From assembly GCA_030065615.1 (NCBI GenBank), contig JASJDR010000061.1, forward strand, positions 1 to 43,199: DNA of 43,199 nt, read 5' to 3'. Origin of the DNA: Xenococcus sp. MO_188.B8 (GTDB lineage: Bacteria > Cyanobacteriota > Cyanobacteriia > Cyanobacteriales > Xenococcaceae). Below are positions 23,115 through 33,600 of this stretch, piece by piece. Position 1 is the first letter of the stretch. Each line of letters starts with the position of its first letter. The notes beneath the pieces are model-generated. The model saw only the letters and a list, made by a program, of their open reading frames with translations, did not search any database and was not told where the DNA came from. The position numbers were made by a program, and so were the translations under genes.

Positions 23115-25886
23115 TTAGAACTTATAAGTAAAGTCTTTTGAATCGATTAAATCTGACTCAACATTGGCGAGAATAGCTAATACTTCACCACTATCGGTAA
23201 TACTTATTACAGTGTTATTATCTGCTTGTCCAATAGTTAATTGTTCAAAGGTTAAACCATCGCTCAAGCCAAGAGAATCTTTCTTATTCTCAAAATCCTC
23301 AATAGTATCGGTCATTCCTTCTGACATCAGTACAAAAACATCTTTGTCCTTACCGCCATTGAGAACATCGTTACCTTCACCACCGTATAAAGTATCTTTT
23401 CCGTGACCTCCAATCAAAGTATCATCACCTAGTCCACCAGATAAATAATCTTTGTCTTTGCCACCGTCGAGATAATCGTTACCTTCATCGCCGTATAAGG
23501 TATCTTTTCCGTACCCTCCAATTAAGGTATCGTCTCTAGCTCCACCCTCTAAAATATCTTTACCTTTATCTCCATCGAGATAATCATGGTTATTACCACC
23601 AATGAGACGATCATTTTTCTTAGTGCCTTGAAGATTAACTGCATCATCAATGCCATTAATGTCGATAGTAACCGTAGCGGTAGCTATACCTTCTTTACCA
23701 TCGTCAATCGTGTAATTAAAGCTGTCAGTGCTTGTTTCTCCACCATTGAGGTAGGCAAATGCAGTACCAGGATCGTAGCTTAAAGTTCCGTCACTATTAA
23801 GAGTTAATGATGCACCAGAGTCTAAAGTAAGTTCAGTACCGACTTCAGCACTGACCCCATTAACTTCTGAAATAGTTAAAACATCTCCATCAAGGTCGCT
23901 GTCATTGATTAAAACATCTATAGAAAGAGAAATATCCTCATCAGTAACAAAGGTATCTTCGACAGCAACAGGAGCATTATTAACTACTGTAGGTGTTTCA
24001 ATTGCTTTAATTAGCGCATCGACCACTTCAGAAGCATTAGCTGCTGCAAAGGCTTGTCCACCAGTAGCCGTTGCCAAACTTTCAAAATCGGCGCGTGTAG
24101 TAAAATCGTTGCCAATCAAAATTGTAAAGATTTCTACTGGAACTGTTATGGTAGATCCGTCAGCATCTAAGGTTTCGATGGCGAAAGTAGTCATAGCTAA
24201 ACCATCGCTAACTCGACTAGTTTCAATATCTCCCGAAATTGATAGTGGAGAGAAACTTAAAGTAGATGCACTAGCAAAAGTCGAAGGACTACTAGGAACT
24301 GAGACACCGACATTTGCAGCCAGACTGAGTACCTGGGAGCGAAGGGCTGTGTCTTTAGGAGGGGCATCGCCGAAGAGAATAATTCTTCTGGCACTAGCAT
24401 CACTTCGCCATTCACCAGCACCACCATTTAAAGCACGAATTAACCCTGCATTTACAGCTTCTGGAAAATCACCCCCTCCACCAGTAGAAACACTATTAAT
24501 TGCATTGCGGGCTGCATTTTTACGATCTTCAATATTGGGTTGGTCGGTGAAAGAGAGATAAGTATTGGTGCTAGGATCGTTGTATCCTACCACTGCAATA
24601 CGAGAATTTAAAGCATTATCGTATATTGCGTTAATAATATCGTTGGCACGAGCTTTGACCGCAGCAATATCATCGCCCATACTTCCAGTAGTATCGATAA
24701 CAAAAGCAATGTCTTGTCCTGGAGAAAGATCGATTGAACGGTCTGAAAAAATCGCCCTTTCAACACTTTTAAGTGTATCTGTGTCATCTCTGCCAGTCGT
24801 GTTATCGATAATTTTTATTGAATCATCAGCTAAAAACTCAATGTCATAATCTGCAAATGCACCTCTATAGATAGCTGTATCATCTCCCTGTTCACCATCT
24901 ATCTCATCGTTGCCATTTCCGCCAATTAAAGTATCGTTAGCACCTGCCCCTAACAGAGTATCGACACCAGTACCGCCTAAAATCTCGTCGGCAAAATCAC
25001 CTCCTTCTATTACGTCGTTTCCATCTCCACCAACCATGAGATATTCAAAATAAATATCAAAGCTCAACTCGGCATCTAAAGGATTTAGATTGTCATTACC
25101 AGGAGTACCATAAATTACTTTAAAATCACCACGTTTAAAAGATAAAAAAGGATCGTCAGTAATATTTGAAAAGTATGGAATCCCACCAGTTACTGAAAGA
25201 GCAGCAATCCCTGCGGCATCTTTTGCCGCACGCTCTATCGGTTCTGATGTATCACTAACAATTAGTTCATTAAAGGTATCAATATCAAAATTCGCTTGAT
25301 CGTAAACAGCATATTGTTTTCCAGATCCAGTAAAGTTTATTTCTACAGCACCTCGACCTAAACCGTAGGGATCGAAAGTCGGCTCTAGGAGAAGGCTGTT
25401 GACTAAGTTGGCAAGTTGATTTCCCCCATTAAAATCAAAATTATCATCAAATGCTCGTACTTCCATGTTTTCTATTGTTCTAATTCCATTACTGACTTTA
25501 AACGTCGCATTGGAAATATCAAGCCGAAAATTGGTAGTACCAAAAATATAAGAACGTTCAACATGATCGGCAAAAGCAATGCCAGTTCCATATTGAGAGA
25601 TACCAATCGTTAAATCATCATTAGATAAACCAAGTAAATTAGTTATTTCTGTAGGCGTATAATCTTTATCTGGAATTACTATTGATGAGTCAAAAAACTT
25701 TTCTACGGCTCCAAACAACGATGGATATGCAAAACGTCCACCGCCGTTGGTCATATAGTCCAACATATTATAAGTAATGCTTGCTGGAGTTGCTCCTGCT
25801 GGTCTGATGTGAGCATTATAATCATCTGGAGAAGGATTGCTAGTACCAAATACTAAAAGTCTAGTAATTTCAATTGGATCGTACAT
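23115..25886 (-). CDS. Large secreted VWA/RTX protein (type I secretion substrate)
   Basis: 923 residues, no N-terminal signal. Layout: an N-terminal domain of unknown type (1-255); a first RTX block with GGDGNDVIEGG-type repeats (about 257-332); a von Willebrand A domain with the metal site DTTGSMGDD (about 388-610; a DxTxS variant); a cadherin/VCBS-like domain NAPVAVEDTFVTDEDISLSI (about 635-740); a long second RTX block (about 757-848, e.g. GGYGKDTLYGDEGNDYLDGG); and a C-terminal secretion region. Calcium would fold the RTX blocks outside the cell; adhesion or matrix role is inferred. No type I ABC exporter is beside it. An RTX remnant lies downstream. Confidence 0.9.
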   Translation of the reverse strand: MYDPIEITRLLVFGTSNPSPDDYNAHIRPAGATPASITYNMLDYMTNGGGRFAYPSLFGAVEKFFDSSIVIPDKDYTPTEITNLLGLSNDDLTIGISQYGTGIAFADHVERSYIFGTTNFRLDISNATFKVSNGIRTIENMEVRAFDDNFDFNGGNQLANLVNSLLLEPTFDPYGLGRGAVEINFTGSGKQYAVYDQANFDIDTFNELIVSDTSEPIERAAKDAAGIAALSVTGGIPYFSNITDDPFLSFKRGDFKVIYGTPGNDNLNPLDAELSFDIYFEYLMVGGDGNDVIEGGDFADEILGGTGVDTLLGAGANDTLIGGNGNDEIDGEQGDDTAIYRGAFADYDIEFLADDSIKIIDNTTGRDDTDTLKSVERAIFSDRSIDLSPGQDIAFVIDTTGSMGDDIAAVKARANDIINAIYDNALNSRIAVVGYNDPSTNTYLSFTDQPNIEDRKNAARNAINSVSTGGGGDFPEAVNAGLIRALNGGAGEWRSDASARRIILFGDAPPKDTALRSQVLSLAANVGVSVPSSPSTFASASTLSFSPLSISGDIETSRVSDGLAMTTFAIETLDADGSTITVPVEIFTILIGNDFTTRADFESLATATGGQAFAAANASEVVDALIKAIETPTVVNNAPVAVEDTFVTDEDISLSIDVLINDSDLDGDVLTISEVNGVSAEVGTELTLDSGASLTLNSDGTLSYDPGTAFAYLNGGETSTDSFNYTIDDGKEGIATATVTIDINGIDDAVNLQGTKKNDRLIGGNNHDYLDGDKGKDILEGGARDDTLIGGYGKDTLYGDEGNDYLDGGKDKDYLSGGLGDDTLIGGHGKDTLYGGEGNDVLNGGKDKDVFVLMSEGMTDTIEDFENKKDSLGLSDGLTFEQLTIGQADNNTVISITDSGEVLAILANVESDLIDSKDFTYKF

Positions 25887-26134
25887 TGGCTATTTTTGAT
25901 GAGTTAGAATAATTATGGTTATTAATTTTTATAGATACAAATGACAAAAAAATATGTGTATTTGCAGCAGTAAAGTATGTTGAAAAAATATGAGCGCAAC
26001 ACATTTATAACTTATAAATAAAAACAAGTAATAAAGAAAATTCAAAGATAATTATAGTTAATTTAAAGTTTTGACAAATATATTGTCTTTTAATTGTCCG
26101 TAAAATTTTAGATGGTTGTAAAAATTTTGTTTTT

Positions 26135-26638
26135 ATGTCTGTAGCAGAAAAAAATATTAAAAAATTTATCTTATGGTTGCTCAAAGTTGGCAGCAGCATA
26201 TTAATATTACTTGTAATATTAATCTTTATTTATTCAAGTTTTTGGACCCCAGATGAAAAAAAAGCCCGTAGTCTTGTACGTTCAATATTTCATTACTATC
26301 CACCGACTTCTACCAAGTTAATTTTTTCCAAAAACTACTGGGCTTCGTTTGACGGTCACGAACCACGTTCAATGTGTTTAATATTTCAATATTCTCAAAA
26401 AGATTTCGTTGGCTTTCAAAATGTAGATTTTTTGACAAAAAACAATAAAGACATTTTTTATTCATTCTCTCCAATAGCAGATAACAAAGGATGTGCAAAA
26501 TTTAATCCTAATTTAAAAACACAAAATTCAGCTTCATTTATGAAACATTTTGAATATTTTCATCGGTTGGAAGGTGGTACTATTTTTGTCGATAGAAATA
26601 ATAGAATTGTTATGTTTGAGATATATCTTTTTGACTGA
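26135..26638 (+). CDS. Membrane-anchored hypothetical protein (167 aa)
   Basis: An N-terminal membrane helix (about 12-36, IKKFILWLLKVGSSILILLV) precedes a soluble part of about 130 residues, aromatic-rich with two cysteines (SMCLIFQYSQ and NKGCAKFNPN) that could pair in the periplasm. It ends in IFVDRNNRIVMFEIYLFD. No family recognised. Start ATG 26135 gives Lys-rich residues before the helix, fitting an inside-positive anchor. It stands alone, divergent from the RTX gene. Confidence 0.65.
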   Translation: MSVAEKNIKKFILWLLKVGSSILILLVILIFIYSSFWTPDEKKARSLVRSIFHYYPPTSTKLIFSKNYWASFDGHEPRSMCLIFQYSQKDFVGFQNVDFLTKNNKDIFYSFSPIADNKGCAKFNPNLKTQNSASFMKHFEYFHRLEGGTIFVDRNNRIVMFEIYLFD

Positions 26639-26877
26639 ATAATAAATAAAAAAAACAAGAGTAGATCGACTGTGTTTTTAAGTAACGCAGATCACACCCA
26701 AAACCCCCAACCATAAACGATAACAGGTATTAAACCCCCTAATTAATACCTTGTCGATGTTTGCCAGGAAAGAAAAACCATTACCAGTAGCCGTACTCAA
26801 ATCGTCTTGGGCAATGTTCAACACGTCTCTAGTGAATTCTGTTTGAGTTTTTCTCACTAATTTCAAGCTTATTCATC

Positions 26878-27520
26878 ATGACTCTAGATGTACTTATCAA
26901 AATAATGATTGTTGACGATCATGCAGTGCTACGAGAGGGCATTCATTATCTATGTTTGACTGCTAGCGATTTTACTTTAGTAGGAGAAGCGGCTAATGGT
27001 GAAGATGCCTTAGAGCTTTGCTATAAATTACAGCCAGATTTGGTGTTACTAGATTTGATGATGCCAGGAATGAATGGCATTGCCACCACAAAAGCAATGC
27101 GCAAGCAATGTCCCGAAGTAAAAATTCTGATATTGACGAGCTTCACTACCCAGGATTTAGTCCATCAGGCGATTGAAGCAGGTAGCTAATAGCTATATTC
27201 TTAAAGATGCTTCCACAGAAGAGATAATTAACGCTATCCGCCTCACCTATCATGGATTAAGTATCATGTCTCCCGATGTAACAGAGATCCTCGCAGCAAT
27301 ACCGCCATCTGATGTAACTTTAACCCCTCGGCAACTTCAAGTCCTTAAACTAATGGCACAGGGACTAAATAATAACCAAATTGGCAAAACATTGAGCATC
27401 AGTACCTACACTGCTCGCTTCCATGTCAGCGAAATTTTAAGTAAATTAGGTGTCTCGAATCGAACTGAAGCTGTTTCTGTTGCCCTGAGTCGAAAACTAG
27501 TTCAGAGTCAAGATTTGTAA
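26878..27520 (+). pseudogene. NarL/FixJ-type response regulator with a one-base frameshift
   Basis: The receiver domain reads normally (IMIVDDHAVLREG, acidic pair D13-D14; phospho-acceptor D59 in LVLLDLMMPGMN) to EAGS, then a stop at about 27187. The +1 reading resumes at ANSYILKDASTEEIINAIRL and gives a complete LuxR-type DNA-binding helix-turn-helix (LTPRQLQVLKLMAQGLNNNQ). The usual EAGANSYILKD sequence is recovered if one A near 27183 is removed. No slippery run is present, so this is a mutation or a sequence error rather than programmed shifting. No sensor kinase lies beside it. Confidence 0.85.
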
Positions 27521-27793
27521 AAATCAGTTTTTTAAGAGTTTTAAAGAAATGTTGCTGAGCCTTATCGAAATAATGCTTCCGAAATCAGCACTATACAATC
27601 TATCCATTAAATTAAATAACTCATTAGGTGAAATTATGAAGCGACATAATATCATAAACATGGAAAAAAAAGGGCAATAAAGATAGTAAGATAAGGAAAT
27701 CGCCAGCCTAGAAATCAATTTAAGTGATGATACCTTATCGGTGGTCAGTTATCTAGACTTGAGCTCTTATATCTATTTAATAACCTGTTAATA

Positions 27794-29356
27794 ATGAGTA
27801 AATTACAGTTAAATCTTTCAAGTACCATTGCATCGAGGTCTGGGTTGGTACATCTGGTGATACTGCTATGGGCGTTATTTGGGGTGTCTTCTACCAATGC
27901 GCAAGGGATCGACAACGAGAAATTTGTTAGATGGAGGGATTCTGACGAGAAAGTACTCGCTCAACTCCTGCTAGATATGCCGAAAGGCGGAGAGCTTCAT
28001 ACTCACCTCTCTGGTACTATTCATTTTGCCGATCTAATCGCCATCGCCCAGAGACTAGACTACCAAGCAGCATTCGAAAGCAGCGGAACAGCGAAAGGTT
28101 TCGTCCGCCCGTTGGATGTCAATAACCCACCAGCACGCCTGACAGACCTCCAGGAAGAATGCCTTAAAAAGCAGCTTACCTGCTTTCCCGTAAGCAACCT
28201 TAACCAAACCCAAAAAGATGCCTTAAAGGCGGTATTAATCATCGATCGCAATGACGCATCTCGGGACGAAGGAAATGACTTTACATCATTCCACGAAGTC
28301 TTTGATGCCCTTGATGATCTGACTGACAACGCCGATGTCATACCAGAGTTGGTTAAAGAAGCGATGAAGGACGCCGCCGACCATAATATGGATTATATAG
28401 AGCTTAAAATAACACCATATGGACGACGAGATTCCAATCTGCAACCTGTTAAGATAGAGACCTTGCTTGATGCGATCGCGCTAGCTATCAAGAACCAGAA
28501 CGCCGACTTCCTGGCAATGAATCGAGATCCTGTTACAGTTAAACTCATTGCTCAAATCGACCGACGCGATCCACTGCGACCAGGGGGAATCACCGACCTT
28601 GAGCCCATTGAATGTCAGAGTGATTGCCATTTACGACCTCAGCAAAACTACCTTCATTCCCGACTGCGGCAGGCTTATTATCTGGCTACTGCTTCTCGCT
28701 ATAACACTCTCGTTGTTGGCTTGGACTTTACTGGTTTACCAGAGCAAGAATTGTCGACGAATCCACCACTGGGTTACCTTTTGGGCAGTCTAAGAGCAGA
28801 ATTTGGACGAGCTCACATAACGATACATGCAGGGGAAAGTCGACGTCCAGAACGGTATGGTCATGTAAGACAGGCATTGGAGTTGGGTGCCGACCGAATT
28901 GGGCATGGTGTTAACATGACCGAAGATTTAACAGCTTGGGAAACAGTATGTCGGATGGGTGTTCCGATAGAGGTAAATCTGACCAGCAACCTGCTACTTG
29001 GGGTAGTTCCTCGATTAGAAGATCATCCCTTTCCCCAATTCTTTAATCGTAATAGTTGTCCCGTGACGAAAAGAGCCAATGACAGGCGAACTAACAATCC
29101 CGTGGTAATTAACACGGATGATGCTGGCATCTTTCAAACGAACATGACCAATGAGTTTTGTCTGGCAGCCACTACTTTCAAACTGAATTGGGACGAAGTG
29201 AAGCAGCTTGCCAGGAATAGCTTGCAACACAGCTTCCTTCCTGCTTCAGAACGTCGAGAGTTGTTGCAGGCTTGGGAGGCTAAGATTGCAACTTTTGAGC
29301 AGACTTGGCAGCCAAAATCATCCCCTGAGGGCTGTAGAATCCCAGAGGTCAATTAG
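27794..29356 (+). CDS. Secreted adenosine deaminase-family enzyme
   Basis: 520 residues. A signal peptide (about 1-37, SSTNAQG) precedes a metal-dependent deaminase barrel. Metal- and substrate-binding motifs are visible: HTH (H69-T-H71) in KGGELHTHLSG, HAGE (345-348), the IGHGV turn that follows and NTDD (440-443). The family converts adenosine (or related nucleosides) to inosine; the secreted form resembles the ADGF-type deaminases. About 380 residues suffice for cytoplasmic enzymes, so the extra length is N-terminal plus inserts. Outside the cell it could salvage or inactivate adenosine. The stop at 29354-29356 abuts a GC-rich repeat. Confidence 0.88.
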   Translation: MSKLQLNLSSTIASRSGLVHLVILLWALFGVSSTNAQGIDNEKFVRWRDSDEKVLAQLLLDMPKGGELHTHLSGTIHFADLIAIAQRLDYQAAFESSGTAKGFVRPLDVNNPPARLTDLQEECLKKQLTCFPVSNLNQTQKDALKAVLIIDRNDASRDEGNDFTSFHEVFDALDDLTDNADVIPELVKEAMKDAADHNMDYIELKITPYGRRDSNLQPVKIETLLDAIALAIKNQNADFLAMNRDPVTVKLIAQIDRRDPLRPGGITDLEPIECQSDCHLRPQQNYLHSRLRQAYYLATASRYNTLVVGLDFTGLPEQELSTNPPLGYLLGSLRAEFGRAHITIHAGESRRPERYGHVRQALELGADRIGHGVNMTEDLTAWETVCRMGVPIEVNLTSNLLLGVVPRLEDHPFPQFFNRNSCPVTKRANDRRTNNPVVINTDDAGIFQTNMTNEFCLAATTFKLNWDEVKQLARNSLQHSFLPASERRELLQAWEAKIATFEQTWQPKSSPEGCRIPEVN

Positions 29357-29895
29357 TGCGATCTCGAAGAGATCCGCTACGCGGGGAACGTAGCGCCTCG
29401 CTTGGCGAGACCACGAAGTGCCAGCCTCTGGCTGATCGCAGATGTTGTAGTGGACTGACACGCCTTAAATCACGAAGTAAATCTATTGTATTTTCATTTC
29501 CTATAGCGACTCCTACATTAATTATCAGTTGGGAAAAACTGGCATTTATTTTTGAAATAAGACAAGACTTTTCAGTATCGAATGAATATTGATCGTGCAG
29601 AATATTATTATCTATAACATTGATAGAAATACTGAGTTCTTCACAAGGAAATTGGGTATGAATATCTTTGTTGGCGTTATATAACATTACTTTACCCTGT
29701 TTCAAAGCTTCCCATCTAACAAAATGAGATGAGTGTTTTTAGGATATTTCGTACAGATTGCTTGCCGCTTTTGTATAGTTAAATTTTTGAAAAATTTCCA
29801 TAGCAAAATTGAGTCTTGATGCACTAATATCGACCGATAAAGCATGTGAAGCTTTTAATGTATTCGGAAATTAGCTTGTTTTTTGGGTTAGCCAT
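29349..29895 (-). pseudogene. Broken gene of unknown function downstream of conserved element copy 2
   Basis: A strong ribosome site (AGGAG, 29906-29910) is 10 bases before ATG 29895 (MANPKNKLIS...). That frame ends after 23 codons, but a shifted frame continues coherently as NTLKASHALSVDISASRLNF then AMEIFQKFNYTKAASNLYEIS, meets one in-frame TAA near 29745, and goes on as KHSSHFVRWEALKQGKVMLY to about IDLLRDLRR, where repeat DNA (29356-29460) takes over. So it shows one frameshift, one stop and a lost 3' end. Alternatively the 23-residue peptide is itself the gene. Family not recognised. Confidence 0.5.
29356..29460. repeat. GC-rich palindromic repeat after the deaminase gene
   Basis: GCGATCTCGAAGAGATCCGC and ACGCGGGGAACGTAGCGCCTCGCTTGGCGAG-type pieces match the palindrome at 8161-8217 and the insertion in the dioxygenase gene near 40115-40140. 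Frames over it on both strands are repeat translations, including the C-terminal tail of the broken minus-strand gene beside it. Confidence 0.6.
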
Positions 29896-29959
29896 TTGTT
29901 TCGCTCTCCTATATTATGGTTTGTTATTAAGAACGTATAAAAATATTAAATATATATTA

Positions 29960-30116
29960 GCACAGAGAAAGTTGAAAATTCAGTATAAATACTGTCATGA
30001 TTTTTAATTTTTATACATAGTCAAAACTATAATTGTAAATTTTGTTGCATAGATTACTATCTTGTAAATAATATAACTATTAAGATCAAAGCAGCTTGTT
30101 ATGGTTTTAAAGTAAT
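29960..30116 (-). promoter_or_regulatory. Conserved upstream element, copy 2
   Basis: On the minus strand block A (30116-30085) contains AAAACCATAACAAGCTGCTT; block B (30001-29960) contains ATCATGACAGTATTTATACT and then ACTTTCTCTGTGC. The gap is about 83 bp, and B starts 106 bp before ATG 29895, almost the same as copy 1 (82 and 107). Similarity to copy 1 continues through ATATAT, TTTTTATACGTTC and TAATAAC. On the other side the two-helix membrane protein gene starts at 30308, so the element is divergent between them. Confidence 0.7.
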
Positions 30117-30307
30117 TTTTATGATTATAGAAAAACCAGCTGAATCAAAACAAAACAAAACGTTTCTTATGAGCTAGCGTAGACTCCTTACAAATTCAAT
30201 TTCAGTGATCTTACTGAATGTCCTTGGTGAGGGTATTTCTTTAGCCTAAAATCGAAAAAAATATTCCATACTAGAGCTAGTTTGATGTCAAAGGAGGAAA
30301 TTTTGCT

Positions 30308-30601
30308 ATGCCAGATCAAAAAGATCCTGTGCAATTGGGGAAAATGAAAACTGAAATGCCAAAAGTTCCTACTGGCCTGCAAGCTGGCGGTAATGGGATT
30401 AGCACTAATTGGAAAGATATTAAATGGACAAGAAATAAATTGGTCGGTACAACAATTGCTTTAGGTTTACCCTATTTAATTGCTGTAATTGGTACTTGGA
30501 CGGTAGGAGCGAAATTCTTTACCTATGTTTTGATCGGATTAGCTATGTTAGTAGGATTTGTCTTTCTAATTATCGGTTGGATTGAAAGTGACGAATTTTA
30601 A
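30308..30601 (+). CDS. Small two-helix membrane protein (97 aa)
   Basis: An ideal ribosome site (AGGAGG 30292-30297, 10 bases before ATG 30308) supports the start. A soluble N-terminal part of about 42 residues (MPDQKDPVQLGKMKTEMPKV) leads to two helices (about 45-65 and 70-91) and a short acidic tail (ESDEF). The start MPDQ is shared with the large TPR protein 68 bp downstream, which also has a K/P-rich opening, suggesting the two are related in origin at their ends or work together. Function unknown. It lies downstream (plus side) of conserved element copy 2. Confidence 0.75.
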   Translation: MPDQKDPVQLGKMKTEMPKVPTGLQAGGNGISTNWKDIKWTRNKLVGTTIALGLPYLIAVIGTWTVGAKFFTYVLIGLAMLVGFVFLIIGWIESDEF

Positions 30602-30669
30602 AATTTTGGACTCACTAGGTTTAATTTTTTGATTACTTTTTTGAGAATTACTATTACAATATCTTTGTC

Positions 30670-33600
30670 ATGCCAGATCAAGAGCCCCCAAAAAAACTGC
30701 AAGACATAAAAATCCCAGATTCGGTGGAGGATCAACAAAAGCTAGCTTTAGATCTCAAAAAACAAAGTAGCTTAATAGAGGCAGTTACTTATTTGAGCCA
30801 AGTTAAGGAATCATTATATTCTGTTACTGCGCAACAGGGCTTGATAGAAGCTCAGTCAGAAAAAGCCGCCATCAAGATTACTCCCGACATTAATGTTTTA
30901 TCCCAACGCAGATTGAGGAAGCAGAAGTCGGCAATTTTAGCTCATCACAACAATTCTCATGCCCTTGATCTTATTAATAATTTTCCAGGATTTCTAGAAC
31001 CTTCCCAATGGACTAGAGAAAATATATCTCTAGAAGATCAAACAGCAAAAGTATTCCTGCAGAAGACGATTGACTATATTGCAGAGAATAAATGGCAAGA
31101 TGCTTTGAACATTTGTGAAGAAGTGATTGCGACCAAACCAATCGCCTCAGCTTATAACATTAAAGGCAATATCTTACAAAAAATCGGCAAAATTTCTGAA
31201 GCGATCAGCTGTTATCACCAAGCCTTAGGAATTGCACCTAAATTTGTCGAAGTTTATGTTAATTTAGGCGGTATCTATGCCCAACAACAACAATGGGAGA
31301 AATCTGTAGAGGCTTATCAAACAGCAATCCAAATTAACCCCAATTTTGCAGAAGCCTATCGTAATCTAGCAAAAGTTTGGGAGCAGCAAGGTCAAAAAGA
31401 TAAAGCGATCGCTTGTACTTATCAGGCATTATCTTTAGAGCCGGACAAGGTTAGTCCACAGATTTTTCACAATATGGGGTTAGAACTGTGGCAGTCGGGA
31501 CAAATAGAGGAAGCTAGTCAATGTTTTGAGCATGCTGTCAAACTCGATCCCCAATTTATAAAAGCTTATCAAAAACTAGCAGAAACTCTAGACGAGCAAG
31601 GCAAATGGCAGCAAGCGGCTCTTGCCTATCGTCAGGCGTTAGTGTTAAGTCAAGAACAGTCGCAAATTACCACCAGATCTGCAGCGGTTCCTAGTCATCA
31701 TGCAACTGAAATTGATTTATTTTCTCAGGAGACCGAGTCAGATCAGATCGCCGAAGCTATTCAAAGATGGCAAGATGCGATCGCAAAATATCCTGACATT
31801 GGGGAAAATTATGCTAACTTGGGTAATCTTTATGTCCAAACCCAAGAATGGGAACAAGCGATCGCGCTCTATCAACAAGCAATTAAGATTAATCCCAATT
31901 TTGCCGAAGGATATCGCAATTTAGCTCAAGTTTTAGAAAGGCTGGAGAAATTTGCCGAAGCAAGTCGATATTGGTTTAAAGCGCTGGCTCTAGAACCAGA
32001 TCAAGCCACAGCTGAAGAACATTTTCAAGTAGGTAATAGTTTACTGCAACAAGAGGATATTACTTCAGCAATAGTTTGCTATCGTCACACGATTCGCTTA
32101 CAACCTGATTATGCCCCAGCCTATCATCAACTAGGAGCAGTCTTGTTGAAACAAAGACAAACGGAGCAAGCGACTGGGTGTTTTCGTCAAGCAGTGGTCA
32201 ATAATCCTCAAGATGCCAAATCATATCAAGCTTTAGGCTGTATCTCAGCCGCTGAAGAAGATTGGCAAGCCGCCATCGATTGCTATCAAAAAGCTCTAAC
32301 TATTGAACCGCAAAATGGACGTATTTATCATCATCTGGGAGATGTTTATCTCAAACAGGAATTATGGCAAGAAGCGGTTCAAAGTTACTCGCAAGCGCGG
32401 GAACTAGATAGTAAATTTAGTTGGACTCATCACAACTTGGGAGATGCCCTTTTCAAATTGAACCATTGGCACGAAGCGATCGCTGCTTATCGTCAGGCAA
32501 TTGCCTTCAAGTCAGACTTTGCTTGGTCTTTTTACAATTTGGGTGAGGCTCTCAGTAAAATCGCGGACTGGGACGAGGCTTATTTAGCTTATCGCCAAGG
32601 ACAAAAATTAGACCCCAAATTACCAGAAATCGCTGGCAAAATTACCCAGACCTTGCATTGTCGTATGAAATCAGACTTAGATGCTGCCTATAAGTTATAC
32701 CTACAAGCAATTAAGCGCGATCCTCAAGACTTAGATAACTATGAAAAAGCCTTGGAAATTCGTCCCCAGGCAACGGATTTATATCTGGCTTGGGGGCAAG
32801 CTTTAATCGAGCAAAATCAAATTGATGTGGCAATTTCCTGTTACGAAAAAGTCTTAAAAGTTAGTCCCCATTTATTAGAACCCTATCTCTGCCTAGGAAA
32901 ACTCCTGGTTCAACAACAAAATTGGCAATCAGCAGGAGACTTATATCAACAAGCGGTGGCGCAACATCCCAGTAATATCGATTTTTGGTACCATTTGGGG
33001 GAAACCCAATATCGTCAACAGCAATGGCAACAAGCGATCGCTAGTTATCAAAAAGTAATTGCCCAAAAACCCAATTTTTGGCAAGCTTATCATTATCAAG
33101 GAGATGCCCTGCTGAATCTGGAACAATGGTCATCTGCTGTGGATTGTTATCAGCAATCTTTAGAGCTTAATCCAGATTTTGTTTGGTCATATCATAATTT
33201 AGGAGTTGCTCTGACTAAGTTAGGACAATGGTCAGAGGCGATCGCTTGTTACGATAAGCTCAGTGAACTGGCTCCCGAATTTTGGCAAGAGAATCAAGGG
33301 GATGTGGCAACTCAAAGTCAATTAGGAGATATCCTCTTTCAACAAGAAAAATGGTTAGAAGCGATCGCAGTTTATCAGCGAGTGAGCCAAATCAAGCCCG
33401 ATGATTTTTGGCCTCATCATAAGCTCGGCAAAGCCTATTACAATCTAGGACAATGGGAGCAGGCAATTCTGTCTTTACAAACCGCTGCCCAACTTAATTC
33501 TAAATGTGCTTGGTCTCAGTATTATCTTGGGGAAATATATGCTCGTCAAGATTCATGGGATTTAGCTGTATCTGCCTATCGCGAAAGTCTTGCCATTTCT

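Noticed and set aside
26678..26866. 62-codon minus-strand frame upstream of the response regulator
   Set aside because: Residues LNIAQDDLSTATGNGFSFLA look faintly coding, but it has no start context and no recognisable family; left as unexplained intergenic DNA.
29356..29592. 78-codon plus-strand frame beginning MRSRRDPLRGERSAS
   Set aside because: Translation of a dispersed GC-rich repeat followed by the antisense of the broken gene.
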